A DNA stretch of 64,000 nucleotides from the NCBI GenBank assembly GCA_946406115.1, contig OX291557.1:4310501-4374500 (forward strand), given 5' to 3'. Shown in pieces: positions 1-11,100 of this stretch. Each line of letters begins with the position of its first letter. The stretch's first letter is position 1. The DNA comes from Apoda limacodes (taxonomy: Eukaryota; Arthropoda; Insecta; Lepidoptera; Limacodidae). Made by a program: the position numbers and the translations under genes. Under the pieces are notes generated by a model that had not been told where the DNA came from, did no database searches, and was given only the letters and a program-made list of their open reading frames with translations.

Positions 1-3000
1 ATAGTACACCAAAGCCGAAGTTCTTATTTATGTTCAAAAAAGAATCGACTCCGGAATTCAACCGCGCTATTTGTAAAGGATTGGAAGGGCAAGGATTGTT
101 CCTGTTTTTGGCATCAGAAGAACCAGATAAACCTAAAGAAGGTCAAATAATTATACAAGGACCAGATGAACATTGCAATGCTTTAGGACAACAGTAAGTA
201 CATTTGTAGAAATTGAATTGCTAGAATTTTTATTAAAGTCATCGACCAATAATCGAGAAGTTAAACAGACACGACAAAATATACGAAAAATGCCCAGGAC
301 AACTCGCGACTAAATTAAAATCGTCGTTTGATCTCTGACATTATTTGCCGTTTATTGTTCATCTCAATAATTGACCGATGATTTAAGTATATTTTGATCT
401 ACCACCAGAAGGGAAAGGCTACTGAAGAGCAGGTCAGAAATTCAGTTTACACAGTACATACATTTTGGTCAGTTACAGTACATTACATATACAGTTTTTT
501 GGTCGTGATGTTGAGGGGTATAAGTTACTTATTAATTGAAATTAATAATAAATTACAGTGAACTAGTGCGATTTTGTGTTTGTGCAAAAGGGTGGCTTTT
601 CGTCCGGCAGACGCATGCGAGCCGTAGTTGACGGTATTTGCTCTGATAGCATGAACAATCATGCTGGTGTCCCGCAAAGCTCTGTGCTGTCTCCTGCTCT
701 GTTTCTACTGGATTTCAATGACATGTTGTCCGTCAACAACATACATTGCTATGCAGATGACAGTACTGAAGACGATTACAACACGGGCCGTGCAAACATC
801 CCTCGATCCGTTGCAGTGGTAATTCGCGGAAAACTTGTGTCTCTGAAAGATTGAGACCACTCTGTACAAGGTCGACTGGGAACGGAAGCGTTCACCGCTA
901 AGAAAACCCTATTCAATAGTAAGATAGTTATATTACTAGATCGTGTTCGTATCATAGTTATGTTCCTAGTGAGGCAGTTAAAAGCCGCTTTCATATAACT
1001 TTTTGACGGTATTTAGTAATATCCCTAGGGATATAGATAACTATATCACAGCTTGAACCATTTTACTGCGACATATATAACATCACTGCGTCACTGCGCA
1101 TGGAAAATCCGCTACGTTAAGGCTATGTTCCAAATCACGCCGAGTAATTATCGCCCGGTTGAGTTGAAAAATCAACCCGTCCTGGAACGAGCGTTTGACA
1201 GTTAATTTTTTCACTGACAGGAGTAATTTTCAACCTTTTCTATGGCAGTGTAAAGAATTCCCTTTAGTAGCAGTAGTCCGGTTGTTAGTCCGGTTGACCG
1301 AACTACTGAAACATTTAAGTTGCAATAGTTCGGTTGTGACGAAGAACCGAACTATTGATACTGTTTTAGTAGCAACAGTCCGGTTACTTAATAATTTAAA
1401 CAAAATATATTTACAAACTATTTTAAATCAAAAAAACATTTTGTTAAGAAAATTAACGTTATCTTAAAAAAAAATGAGTGTCGAAAAACAAATGAATGTC
1501 AATTTTTTTTTATCATAAAAACCCTTTTTTGGAAACTTTTCTTTATTTTTTTTTTATTATTATCAATTTTTAATCATAAGTAAAAAAAATATTTTTTTTT
1601 GCGGTAAAGTTAGTATTAATCGTTAAAACCATATATTTTTTTATCACACTTGCTCGTAAACAGTGTCATTACGGGCAGGCAAAACCTTAATTGCTCACAC
1701 GGGCTCGTATATTGTAAATTTTACTTTTCAAAAGTGATAGATTTCATCAAGCTCTTTCACCGCTAAGAAAACTCCATTCACTGTAGTCCCACAATTCCAG
1801 AACACTCCCCTCTTCATCTCCAAGAGCATTGGGATCCTTGGTGTCGACATTTCCAGCGATGTTCAGTTCCGAGATCATTTACAAGATAAGGTGAAGCTTG
1901 CGTCCAAAAAACTTGGTGTACTCAACAGAGCGAAGCAGTACTTCACGTCGGGGCAAAGGTTGTTACTTTACAAGTCGCAAGTTCTGCCCCATATGGAGTA
2001 CTGCTGCCATCTCTCGGCAGGTGCACCCGGATACCAGCTTGGCCCTTTTGACTCGGTTCAACGACGGGCTGTGAGTATTGTCGACGATTCCAAACTCACT
2101 TGCGGTATCGAGCCCTTAAGTCTGAGGAGAGACTTTGCCTCACTGTGTGTGTTCTACCGCTTGTACAATGGGTTGTGTTCTGAGGAATTGTTCGAAATGA
2201 TGCCCACGGCTACTTTCTACCATCGCACCGCTCGCCATCGGCAGGGAATTCATTCTCACACTTTAGAACCTAAATGGTCGCGTACAGTGTGGTATCAGAG
2301 AAACTTCCTCCCGCGAACGCTTAAGTTGTGGAATGAGCTCCCTGCCAAGGTTTTCTGCAAGGACTACAGTATGGAGTTCTTCAAGAAAGAAGTTATTAGA
2401 TTTCTGAAGGGTCGGCAACGCGCAAGTGATACCCCTGGTGTTGCAAGCGTCCATAGGCTACGGTGACCGCTTACCATCAGGCGGACCGTAAGCTTGCTTG
2501 CCACCCTAGTGGTAAAAAAAAAAAAAAAGCTGTTAAACTAAATATCTCGCCCATATCTCGGAAACTATTTATCATTGACCGGTTGTTTTTTACAGAAGTG
2601 ATGGATCTCATCAAGATCTTTATTTCGTATGACAGCTGTCAAACTAAAAAGGCTCATATCTGGGAAACTATTGATCATAGACCAGTTGTTTGTTCACAGA
2701 AGTAATAGATCTCATGAAGAACTTTATTTCGGATGATAGCTGTCAAACTAAAACCGGCTGTATCTCTGTAACTATCGATCGTAGACTAGTCACTTCTGTA
2801 CAGAAGTGATAGACCTTATCAAAACCTTTATTTCGGATGACAGCTGTCAAACAAGAAAGGGCTGTATCTTCAAAACCATTGTTCGTAGACTAGTTGTTTC
2901 CTTACAAAAGTGATAGACCTTAACAAGACCTTTATTGCGGATGACAGCTGTCAAATTAGAAAAGGCTGTATTTTCAAAACCATTGTTCGTAGACAAGTTG

Positions 3001-6000
3001 TTTCCTTACAAAAGTGATAGGCCTTATCAAGATCTTTATTTCGGATCATAGCTGTCAAACTAAAAATAGTTATAATACCTTAACTATGATACAAAGCACC
3101 CCTTTAGTACCAAAAAGCCGGATAATTAATAATTTAAACAAAATATTTTCACAAACTATCTTATATTTTAAAAAGAAGACGTAAAAAGAGCGATTTTGTA
3201 TAAAAATATTTGTGTTGAAATTTCTCCACAAGTTAATTGTAACTGTGCATCTCTAATATACTTGTCTCTTTCAATATACTTCTTACTTCTTTTAGGTAGT
3301 GTCTTCGTTCCAAATTTTTTGTATTGTTCGACTTGGAATTTTGAGAGAGTAATATCATCTTTCAAAACGTGTAATATTTGTAGCATGATTGGATTTTTTT
3401 TAATAAGGCCGTTTATTTTGAAATTCCATCCTTCCACAATATTTGTTGTCCGATGGCGTTCGGAAAATACTGACCAAACGTTAATTTAATCGGGCTTCAT
3501 CCAAAACTTTTCAAAGTATTTAATATTTTTTGTATCATCTGAAGATATTTCTTTCTTTAGCCCTCATTTATTGAATGCACAGGTAACAAAGGTAATGCAG
3601 AACATAAATTAATTATGTATTTGTGTTTGGTTGCTGTAAGTTTGTATTCCGCTGCTTTACGCTTTAAACAATTTCGGAAATGAAAATAGCAACCATTTAT
3701 TGAAGCATTTTTAAATTCGGATTTTAACGCATTCATGGTGGCCATTTCGTAATCAACATGTATTTCTTTAGGATCCCAGTCTGGAATATTTGACTTGATC
3801 AATTCAAAAACAATTGTATATGCCTTTACGTTTTTGTGTGACATGAAGGCAAATGCCAGCAGTATCACATTGATTGTTTCAGTTGAACTACCTATGTCAC
3901 CATGTATGCTTAATAACTGAGAAAATGGAATAGGGCTGGCCTTAAATGTACCATCCATAAAGTAAACTTTGATCATCTGTCATTCGAAACGAAGAGCTTG
4001 ATGAAATCTATCACTTTTGAAAAGTAAAATTTACCAAATAAGAGCCCGTGTGAGCAATTAAGGTTTTGCCTGCCCGTAATGACACTGTTTACGAGCTAGT
4101 GTGATAAAAAAATATATGGTTTTAACGATTAATACTAACTTTACCGCAAAAAAAAATTTTTTTTTTACACTTATGATTACAAATTGATAATAATAGAAAA
4201 ATTTAAAGAAAAGTTTCCAAAAAAGGGTTTTTATGATAAAAAAAAATTGACATTCATTTGTTTTTCGACACTCATTTTTTTTTAAGAAAACGTTAATTTT
4301 CTTAACAAAATGTTTTTTTGATTTAAAATAGTTTGTAAATATATTTTGTTTAAATTATTAAGTAAACGGACTGTTGCTACCAAAAAAGTATGAATAGTTC
4401 GGTTCTTCGTCACAACTGAACTATTGCAACATAAAAGTTTCAGTAGTTCGGTCAACCGGACTAACAACCGGACTACTGCAACTATAGGAAGAATTCAACT
4501 TGACAGTTTAGTGCAGTCATTGATGCGTTATTGCTCAGAATTTTTTTTACTGTGAACCGATTTGCATGAAATTTTGGAATTAGGCTCATCTTACCCTCAA
4601 GTTTAAAAGTGAAAATGATCTGAACTCCGCACCCACCCTGGGGGTGGTTGCCACCCCTTCTCGCTGGTGTAATTTTTTTTTTCAAAATAACCTCGGATAT
4701 CGATCTAATTATAAGAAAAAAATGTTTTATAAAGTTTTTCAAAAAACCCAATACTTTTTAAGATATTCGCAATTGAAAATTTTTCACGTCTTTCATCGGT
4801 TTCTTGCAAATATCTCCAAAAATAGGCATTTTAACGAAAATTTTATGATGAACAAAATTGTAGCAGGTAAAAAACTGAACAAATCGGTTTTTTATAAAGT
4901 GTTCTAAGTGCAATATTAAGCTAGATATTAAAGATCAAACCCGTTTTTTATTTTGTCTGAAATTTAATCGATGTATGCAATGCCATCCATGCCATAGCGG
5001 CGAGCAGATACATTTTATGCATTCTAATGAAATAGGATTTTGTAGTGCTTGAAATAAGCTTTAAAATGAGCTGTTAAGTCTTTTGCACGTAAAATGAGTA
5101 GCTGTAATGCAAATAAGAGGAACATCTAATGGTCTTTTCTTTTAAATCAATGGGTTTCATAAGTGCCATTTCCACCAAGATTAAAATAAATCGTATTCCG
5201 TCTAGAATTAACTTTAATATAAAGAGTTTGATGGATTCTAGCAGTTTGTCTGCTTAAGGACACATATCTTTCAAAAAAATTCGAATTTTTACAAAAGCAC
5301 CTTTTTTCATAATATCTCAAAAATAATGAAAGATACGTATAAAAGTATAATGATAAAAAATATAGGTTGTTTTCTGACAAAAAAATTGTTGTTTTTTTTT
5401 TCTGTCACACAAAAATTGACGGAGATATAATTGTTTAAAGAGCGTGCGGCAGCGCAATCACAGTCTCTCTCGAGCCCTTTGACCCTTCACCGTTTTAAAA
5501 TAAAAGGGTTTTTCAATATATATTGTAATAAAAAAAGTTGTAGCTCTTTTAATTACCTTTAAAATGGTTTTTTATAAGTTGTGATAGCATCAAAATTGAA
5601 GTGGTCCATAAACTATTTTTTTTTTCTCTACTTAGTAAACTGAAAATTTCGGAGTGTGAATATTTGGAGCAAAGTGAAAGTAAACAGTAATAGAGACCCA
5701 TATATTTTGGAAACGTAGGCATGAAAATGGTGATTTCTTACTCTATAATTAAATTATTTTTAAATGTGTAATCATATATATTTACTGTTTTAATTTAGGG
5801 GTAGTTTTAAGGGTTAAAAAGCTTGAGAATATGATAATCATTTTCGAGAATGTGGAATAACATTTAAATCCTTTTCATTTCATCAAAAGAATTTTTTTAT
5901 CAAGGGGTTGTTTTTAGGGGTCGAAATATTATTACTCTATACTTAAATATTTAATGTCATACCAAAAGATTTTTTGTGATTTTTTCAATTTAGGGGTTGT

Positions 6001-6924
6001 TTGCAAGGGTTTTTAGGTTTTCAAGGGGTTGAAAATGTTTGATTATGTCGCAATTGTGTTAGCAAACTCTTTACAATTTCACCCCTTAATATTAAACAAG
6101 TTTTCTAGCGATAAAATGGCTCAATGATAATTTTTCCATTAAGGGGTTGTTTACACCCCTGAAAAATAATAGGCGGAGTTCAGATCATTATCACTTTTGT
6201 AGTTAAGGGTAAGATGAGCCTAAGTCCAAATCGTTTCATGCAAATCGGTTCACAGTAAAAAAATCGGAGGTAAGACCCTATTTTTCGATTCAATGATTGC
6301 ACTAAGTTCGAAAATTACTCTACCCCGGGCGTCCCAAAACTACTTTTTTAACTTCCTCGTTGCGATTTGGACACCCTGAATAAGGAATAAAATTGTTCTA
6401 TATGCTTCTTGAACAGAACAATTTGCATCTACAAGTTTGAAATAAACACTTGACAATGAAACGAAATGGCATCAAAAACCGATTTCGAAAAGTCACATAG
6501 CGGATTTTGCATGGGCAGCGACGTGGTATAAGACTCGTTCAGTATGAATAATTAAATTTTAATTTTAATTCTGTAGAATAGGTGTTAGGCAGCGTCCGCA
6601 GGTGGCTTGCATAGCGCCTAGCGGATCACCAGGCAACTCCCTTAACTAAACTGGTAACAAAACATTCGAGAGTTTTTTCAAAAGTGTGACTTTGTAACAG
6701 TTGCCTGGTGACTCGCAGTGCGTTCGTGGCCTTATGTTTGTTAGGCCGTTTGTTGTTTGTGCGTGTTTTTAATTACCTATATTCTATATATTTTTTACAG
6801 AATTGCAGAACTTTTAAAAGCTAAAGGTGCATTTAAAAATGGCAAGTTTCAGGGCAAAGCAGGCGACCTAGGAGGAATAAATAAGTGCAAGAAACTAATC
6901 GAGGAATATTTTAATAACTTATAA
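1..6924 (+). CDS. Aarsd1: Alanyl-tRNA editing protein AARSD1-like, C-terminal two exons (partial)
   Basis: Two exons are visible: 1-193 (reading frame from base 3) and 6801-6924, ending in TAA. The donor is GTAAGT at 194 and the acceptor TTTTTTACAG ends at 6800; the split codon CA|A restores the frame. The last exon reads IAELLKAKGAFKNGKFQGKA and onward. The pattern of Leu/Lys-rich helix, KGA-, then G(K/R)FQGKA near the C-terminus is typical of the AARSD1/AlaX-L family, free-standing proteins that hydrolyse Ser- or Gly-mischarged tRNA-Ala in the cytosol. The catalytic N-terminal part lies left of the window. The 6.6 kb intron is almost wholly transposon-derived. The gene is convergent with the EMC8/9 gene. 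The family call rests on this C-terminal signature alone; the exon structure itself is clear. Confidence 0.75.
569..914 (+). mobile_element. Jockey-like LINE fragment A1 (RT palm with YADD)
   Basis: A reading frame at 576-854 contains AGVPQSSVLSPALFLL followed about 18 residues later by CYADDST. These are the RT motif-B (GVPQGSVLSP) and catalytic YADD motifs of jockey-clade non-LTR retrotransposons. It continues to the motif FTAKKT near 890-910 after an internal deletion. It lies in the AARSD1 intron. The fragment is 5'- and 3'-incomplete and cannot be active. Confidence 0.8.
1261..1757 (+). repeat. Left terminal inverted repeat of the MULE
   Basis: Matches the reverse complement of 3991-4488 nearly throughout, including the GTTCGG/CCGAAC-rich outer part, the poly-T stretches and the inner stretch CAGTGTCATTACGGGCAGGC. 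The inner end, AAAAGTGATAGATTTCATCA, resembles the unit of the tandem array beyond. Confidence 0.85.
1757..2526 (+). mobile_element. Jockey-like LINE fragment A2 (3' end, poly-A), inserted in the MULE
   Basis: A 5'-truncated LINE 3' end. It starts at the FTAKKTPF motif and contains an open frame at 1891-2466 (191 aa) with KLASKKLGVLNRAKQYF, VLPHMEYCCHL, FDSVQRRAVSIV, LRRDFASLCVFYRLYNG and NFLPRTLKLWNELP. These are the conserved post-RT C-terminal motifs of lepidopteran jockey-like ORF2 proteins. It ends in a short 3' UTR and a poly-A tract near 2512-2528. A near-match flank (AAGCTCTT at 1749-1756, AAGCTGTT at 2527-2534) is a plausible target duplication. Only the C-terminus remains, so there is no RT activity. 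Confidence 0.85.
2529..3066. repeat. Tandem array, 104 bp period, about five units
   Basis: GCTGT(C/T)AAAC recurs at 2529, 2635, 2739, 2843, 2947 and 3051, giving spacings of 106, 104, 104, 104 and 104 bp. Each unit carries a variant of ACAAAAGTGATAGACCTTAT and of TTTCGGATGACAG. The units look like the inner ends of the flanking MULE TIRs. Confidence 0.85.
3168..3976 (-). pseudogene. MULE transposase, C-terminal part, broken
   Basis: Minus-strand reading frames at 3557-3976 and 3168-3437, joined by a stretch with stops, give a MULE-type DDE transposase. MDGTFKASPIPFSQLLSIHG carries the first Asp, VDYEMATMNAL the second, GCYFHFRNCLKRK is the family's CxxH-like segment, and VEGWNFKINGLIKK supplies the Glu. 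A stop follows INEG, another lies before INVWSVFSERHR, and the N-terminal DNA-binding region is absent because the frame begins right at the TIR. It is therefore a non-functional relic, and the superfamily call is firm. Confidence 0.8.
3991..4488 (-). repeat. Right terminal inverted repeat of the MULE
   Basis: Reverse-complement partner of 1261-1757. Reading inward on the minus strand it continues past the paired region into TCGTTTCGAATGACAGATGA, which resembles the tandem-array unit (TTTCGGATGACAGCTGTCAA). This suggests the array once extended on both arms. Confidence 0.85.
4509..6304. mobile_element. Non-autonomous DNA transposon, 4 bp AGTT target duplication
   Basis: Ends are TAGTGCAGTCATTGA at 4509 and TCAATGATTGCACTA at 6304, inverted partners, flanked by AGTT at 4505-4508 and 6305-6308. 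The inverted ends continue inward: the ACTGTGAACCGATTTGCATG stretch near 4550 pairs with 6225-6252, and the TGATCTGAACTC stretch near 4620 pairs with ~6180. The paralogue near 25340 reads GATAGTTGAAAA with no insertion, so the AGTT is a true target duplication. The interior is AT-rich with repeated GGGGTTGTTTxxAGGGGT motifs. No protein is recognised and the superfamily is not assigned. Confidence 0.65.
6628..6712. repeat. Short inverted repeat, possible MITE
   Basis: ATCACCAGGCAACT near 6628 pairs with AGTTGCCTGGTGA near 6700, about 55 bp apart, just upstream of the last AARSD1 exon. It could form a hairpin or be a tiny MITE; no target duplication was established. Confidence 0.35.
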
Positions 6925-8153
6925 GAAAACTTTGTATTAATACATATACATATGTACATAAAATATTGTCCTATATTTTACAAAGTCAAGTAAATTAAAA
7001 TTATTTTTTTGTGAATTTATTATTAAATAATTGCACAAAATAATGTATAGAAGACGACAGTTATGTTTGACGGGCCGACGAACAGAGGCTAACTAGTCGG
7101 CACTAGATGGGGTTTTAATCGTTTTTTTTTGCAAAAAGGTACCACAATACTTCAGCTAGAAAGGTGTTCTTACTAGACTTACATACAAAGTACAAGTTAG
7201 CGCATTTGAAAATTAGTGTAGGAGTACAAAACTTATTTCTGTAATTTTAACTGATTTCTTGTTGAATAGTGTAACCAAGTACGACATAATAGCTAATTAA
7301 AAAAAAAACTCTTGAAAATAAAAAAAAAATGGAATGTTGGTCAGATTTCAAAATTAGCGTTTTGAAAATATTTTACCGTATAAAAAATTTAATTGGAAAA
7401 TATATGTTATAGTTCATACATTAAATTTGGTTGAGCTCAATAACAGATGGTCGGTATTTTGAAAATAGTTTTTGTTACAACAAATTACACCGCGTTACAT
7501 CATTAAACTGCTCCGACATACCTATATATATATTTATAATTATAACTATATTTGCTAAATTAATACTATACATATTGTCACCCTGCATTAAAAAACTCGA
7601 AAAGCGCAAGGTTTTCACTGCAGGGCGACGATATACATAATGTACACACAATAATCACTTGTTTCTGAATTCAATTTAATAATAAAATTTAATTTTTCTA
7701 AATATTATACTAGAAATAAATAATAATAAATGGACATAATACACAAATGCCATTATTAATTTGCAATTCATAAACCCTTTCCTAATTCCCTAGAAACACT
7801 ACAACTCTTTAAAAAAAAGACAAAAAAGTCGGGAAATAATTGTTATCGAAAATATTGTATTGATCTTTGGCATTCTTTAGTCCAGAGGGAAAAAGTTTAA
7901 CCAAAGAGTTTCAATAAGTCCTTTTACACATAGGCAGACAATTGTGCTAAAACAATATAATGTTGTAATCTATTTTATTCATGCTAGTTTTTTATTACCT
8001 ACCTAACTGATTTTATACAACAATAATTCGGAACTTGTCCCATTTTTCTCTGATATTTAACAAAATAACCAAAACTATATATTTATGCATTTATTTAATA
8101 GTTTCTAACTGATAATAACCCCTTCACTGTATAACGAAGATACCTCGTGTTTA
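6925..8153. other. Convergent intergenic region
   Basis: AT-rich DNA between the AARSD1 stop codon and the EMC8/9 stop codon. It should hold the two 3' UTRs; ATTAAA/AATAAA-like hexamers occur (for example near 6994), but I cannot pick out the poly-A sites used. No protein, RNA or clear repeat is recognised. Confidence 0.5.
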
Positions 8154-11100
8154 TTACCGGTCTTCACTACTATCAATAGTGTTGGAAGAGTCAATAGTAG
8201 CCACTAACTTTTGTATGCCGTGGTTCAACCAGTCCTGACTCACGTCATCCAGGTAATTGTCAAAGTCCACCAGGTCTCTTTGGACTCCAGATTGTATCAA
8301 ATGTGATACAGTATCCAAAGCATAAGGTGTCTCTGCAATATAAAATAACTCATTTTCTTAAGTGCAAAAGAAGCAGAGTGATATTGCATTAGAAGAGTGA
8401 ATTTGCTGTGATTTCACAAAAGTCAACAAGGACGCGCGCGATAGAAACTACAGCGGCCAAGGTTGTGTTTAGTACAACGCGCGCGAATTCGCCCTTTCTG
8501 GAAAAGGTCGTGGATTGACAAGGTTCTACTGGAGGCATTACACATAACACCGTTGAAATGGCGAAGTCCGATTCTACTGAACACAACTATGGCCCTAGTA
8601 TCTCAACTCGCACGAGTGTGCGGTCGTGTCTCGGCTCTTAGGACGGGACGGGACGCGAATGGAATCACGGCTAATTTGCCCTTTCTGGACAGTCTTTTAG
8701 GCTTTTTTTTTCGGCAATTTCTCATTAATAGTCATTTCAACTATGGCTACAATTAATTTTTACTATAAAACATCAGTATAGTTATAGTAAAAATTAAAAA
8801 AAAATGATTTTTTGTGTCAGCCTGTGACAAGTACCTATATAAAACTATACCTTACCAAAAAAAGGCTTGCTTTCCCTGAGCTTCCATTTTCCATCTGTAT
8901 ACTTATGTAGCTTAAGGGCAGCTGACTCAAGACTTTGCCCTAATTTCTTGTTATCAACCTAAAAAGCATAAAATAACTGTACCTAATAATAGTTTTTTTT
9001 TCTAATTACATTATGTCCTAAACCTTAATCAGAAACAAATAACTATTGTGATTTTAATCTTCTAACCTAAGAAAGGATTTTATGGAGATATCTGTCTTAA
9101 CAATCATGATATCACAAGAGAGATAATAAAAGAAAAAAATAGTCTGGGTAACTCAGGTATTATAAAAATTTACACAACTTCAAAAATTTACTATTAATAA
9201 TTTACTGTCTAATATTGTAACAGTAAATTGAAATTGAGCAGGCGTAACATACGGCAAGCTGAGGCGGGCTACGGGCAAAATTGGATATCTGACAAACTCA
9301 CTTGCCGGATATAGCGACATCGCTATACAAGCAATTGTGCTGACATAGAACTAAGTCCCACACCTCGCCAAGACCGCTAGCCCGTGACGCCAGTCACCGC
9401 CGCGCATCCGTACTGGGTACTAGGTTCCTAGCTCTAAGCTAAATTCGTAACCTAACTACGTTTTGCCTATAGCAAAATAAATCCAATTGTTTCAAGTGAA
9501 CCTTTTCATTTAATTGCCTTCGTCAAGTCACACCACCTTAGCTACACTACATAGGTATTCCCCAATACCAACTCACATACAACAAATAGCGAAACGGATT
9601 TTAATTTCGTCGAAAAAGGTCGTCCAGCCATAGGTAAGCGTCCTTACTCGAACGTCTATCACCCACTTAAGTGTTTACTTCTCTGTGGTAAGACCATAAA
9701 ATTCCACTTGCTACAATCGTAGCACAGTACTTTTGCGTCATAGACTGCATATTTCTGCATTTCTGCTGACTACATGTCCTGACGGTGACATTCCGTCTCA
9801 GTGGATGCGCCTCTTGGCTCCTCGGATCACTGTCTCGTTCAGACTCAAATGTCATACGCACAACTGGTGGTGACTTGGCCCATAGTGCAAAAGAGAAAGC
9901 CGATCTTTTGGGCAGTCTCTTTGCCTCCAACTCGAATATGAATGACGAAGGTGCTGTACCACCTACTATACCATAGTGCAGTAAGGCCATGCCGGAAATC
10001 TCCATAACACAACAGGAGGTCTGGCCTAGACATTGAAGAACCCCATACAGAAGTCCTGAGAAAGAAACTTGGCAGAATACCATGGTGGGCAGGGTGGATT
10101 CCACAACACAAGTGTTTGCGGGAGGAACTTTCTGAAACCGCACTGTATGCGACTATTTTGGTTTTAAACTGTGAGAATGAATTCCCTGGCGATGGCGAGT
10201 GCTGCGATGGTAGAAAGTAGCTATGGGCATCATTTCGAACAATTCCTCAGAACACATCCCATTGTACAAGTGGTAGAACACACACAGGGAGGCAAATTGC
10301 GCATTGCATGTGCGGCACCCCCAACAGCATACTAGGGGTATGGGCCCCACTGTTGGGGCACTGGACGTGCCTTCATGCTGGCGGACCGTAAGCTTGTTTG
10401 CCACCTTACTGGTGTAAAAAAAAAAAAAAAAAGTAGGTTAATTGTCACAGTATTGTATTAAAGAGACTTACCACTACAAAAACTGCTCCAGGGTAGTGTT
10501 CAACTATTTTCTCTGCTATTTTTTGCCCTGGACACTTCTCTACAGTGTTATCATTGAAGTTTTCACAAGCTGCATAATAGCCAACAATTATTCTATTGTC
10601 TGCCTGTGCCACTGTCTCAATCTGAAATATAAAAAAAACATAAATTGTAGTTACACTACAATTACACACTGAGATAAAATGCCCATATGTCTATGTAAAT
10701 ACATGCTTAATGATTTCGGCCAGTTCTTTTTGATCTTTCAATTATCGAGGCTATCCCTTTGTTAGGGTTCTTTCAATCTTCATTCCACGGATTGTTGTGC
10801 AGATACATGCAAATTTCAACAAAAACACTCCACTGGCCACTGAGTAAGCAATATTTCACTTACTTTAATGCTGATATATATCTTTACAATTTAAGGGGAT
10901 ACGGATGAATATTTAACATAGTTCATAAGAAATAATTACTTAACTAAATTTAACACTGAATTTTGAATTTAATAGTGGGCTAACATTTGGTTCATTTTTT
11001 TGTATGGAGTGCCATATATCAGCCCAGGTGGCTGAACTTTGGTACGGCAACTGTTCCAAATATCAGCCACCACTATTTTTTTATTAAAATGTCCATTTTT

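Larger units (their letters stand above)
1261..4488 (-). mobile_element. Mutator-like element (MULE) with ~498 bp TIRs and 8 bp target duplication
   Basis: The element starts CCTTTAGTAGCAGTAGTCCG at 1261 and ends with the complement of CCTATAGTTGCAGTAGTCCG at 4488. Both ends are flanked by AAGAATTC (1253-1260 and 4489-4496), an 8 bp duplication that fits the 8-10 bp expected of MULEs. The TIRs are about 498 bp and appear about 95% identical. Inside are a decayed MULE transposase on the minus strand (3168-3976), a 104 bp tandem array (2529-3066) and a later jockey-like LINE insertion (1757-2526). The transposase N-terminus is missing, so this copy is not autonomous. Confidence 0.8.
1060..6545. 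mobile_element. Old DNA-transposon-like repeat interrupted by two younger elements
   Basis: The sequence around 1080-1115 (CACTGCGCATGGAAAATCCG) is matched in inverted form around 6495-6530 (CGGATTTTGCATGGGCAGCG), suggesting terminal inverted repeats. Its remaining body is in three pieces, about 1116-1260, 4489-4508 and 6305-6490, separated by a MULE and a second element. A second copy of part of the body at about 25302-25415 runs straight through both insertion points and so serves as an empty-site comparison. Superfamily unknown and outer ends approximate. Confidence 0.45.

Noticed and set aside
890..1781. 24 bp target-site duplication around a single insertion in jockey A1/A2
   Set aside because: The interval is explained by the old repeat and the MULE TIR, each with its own ends; 24 bp fits neither, and A2 has its own better flanking match (AAGCTCTT/AAGCTGTT).
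2529..3066. CRISPR-like array
   Set aside because: Whole 104 bp units repeat with no short-repeat/unique-spacer structure, and the context is eukaryotic.
9343..9540. Possible solo LTR (AATAAA-like signal, GC-rich 5' part)
   Set aside because: No matching target duplication or internal partner could be found; too weak to list as a feature.
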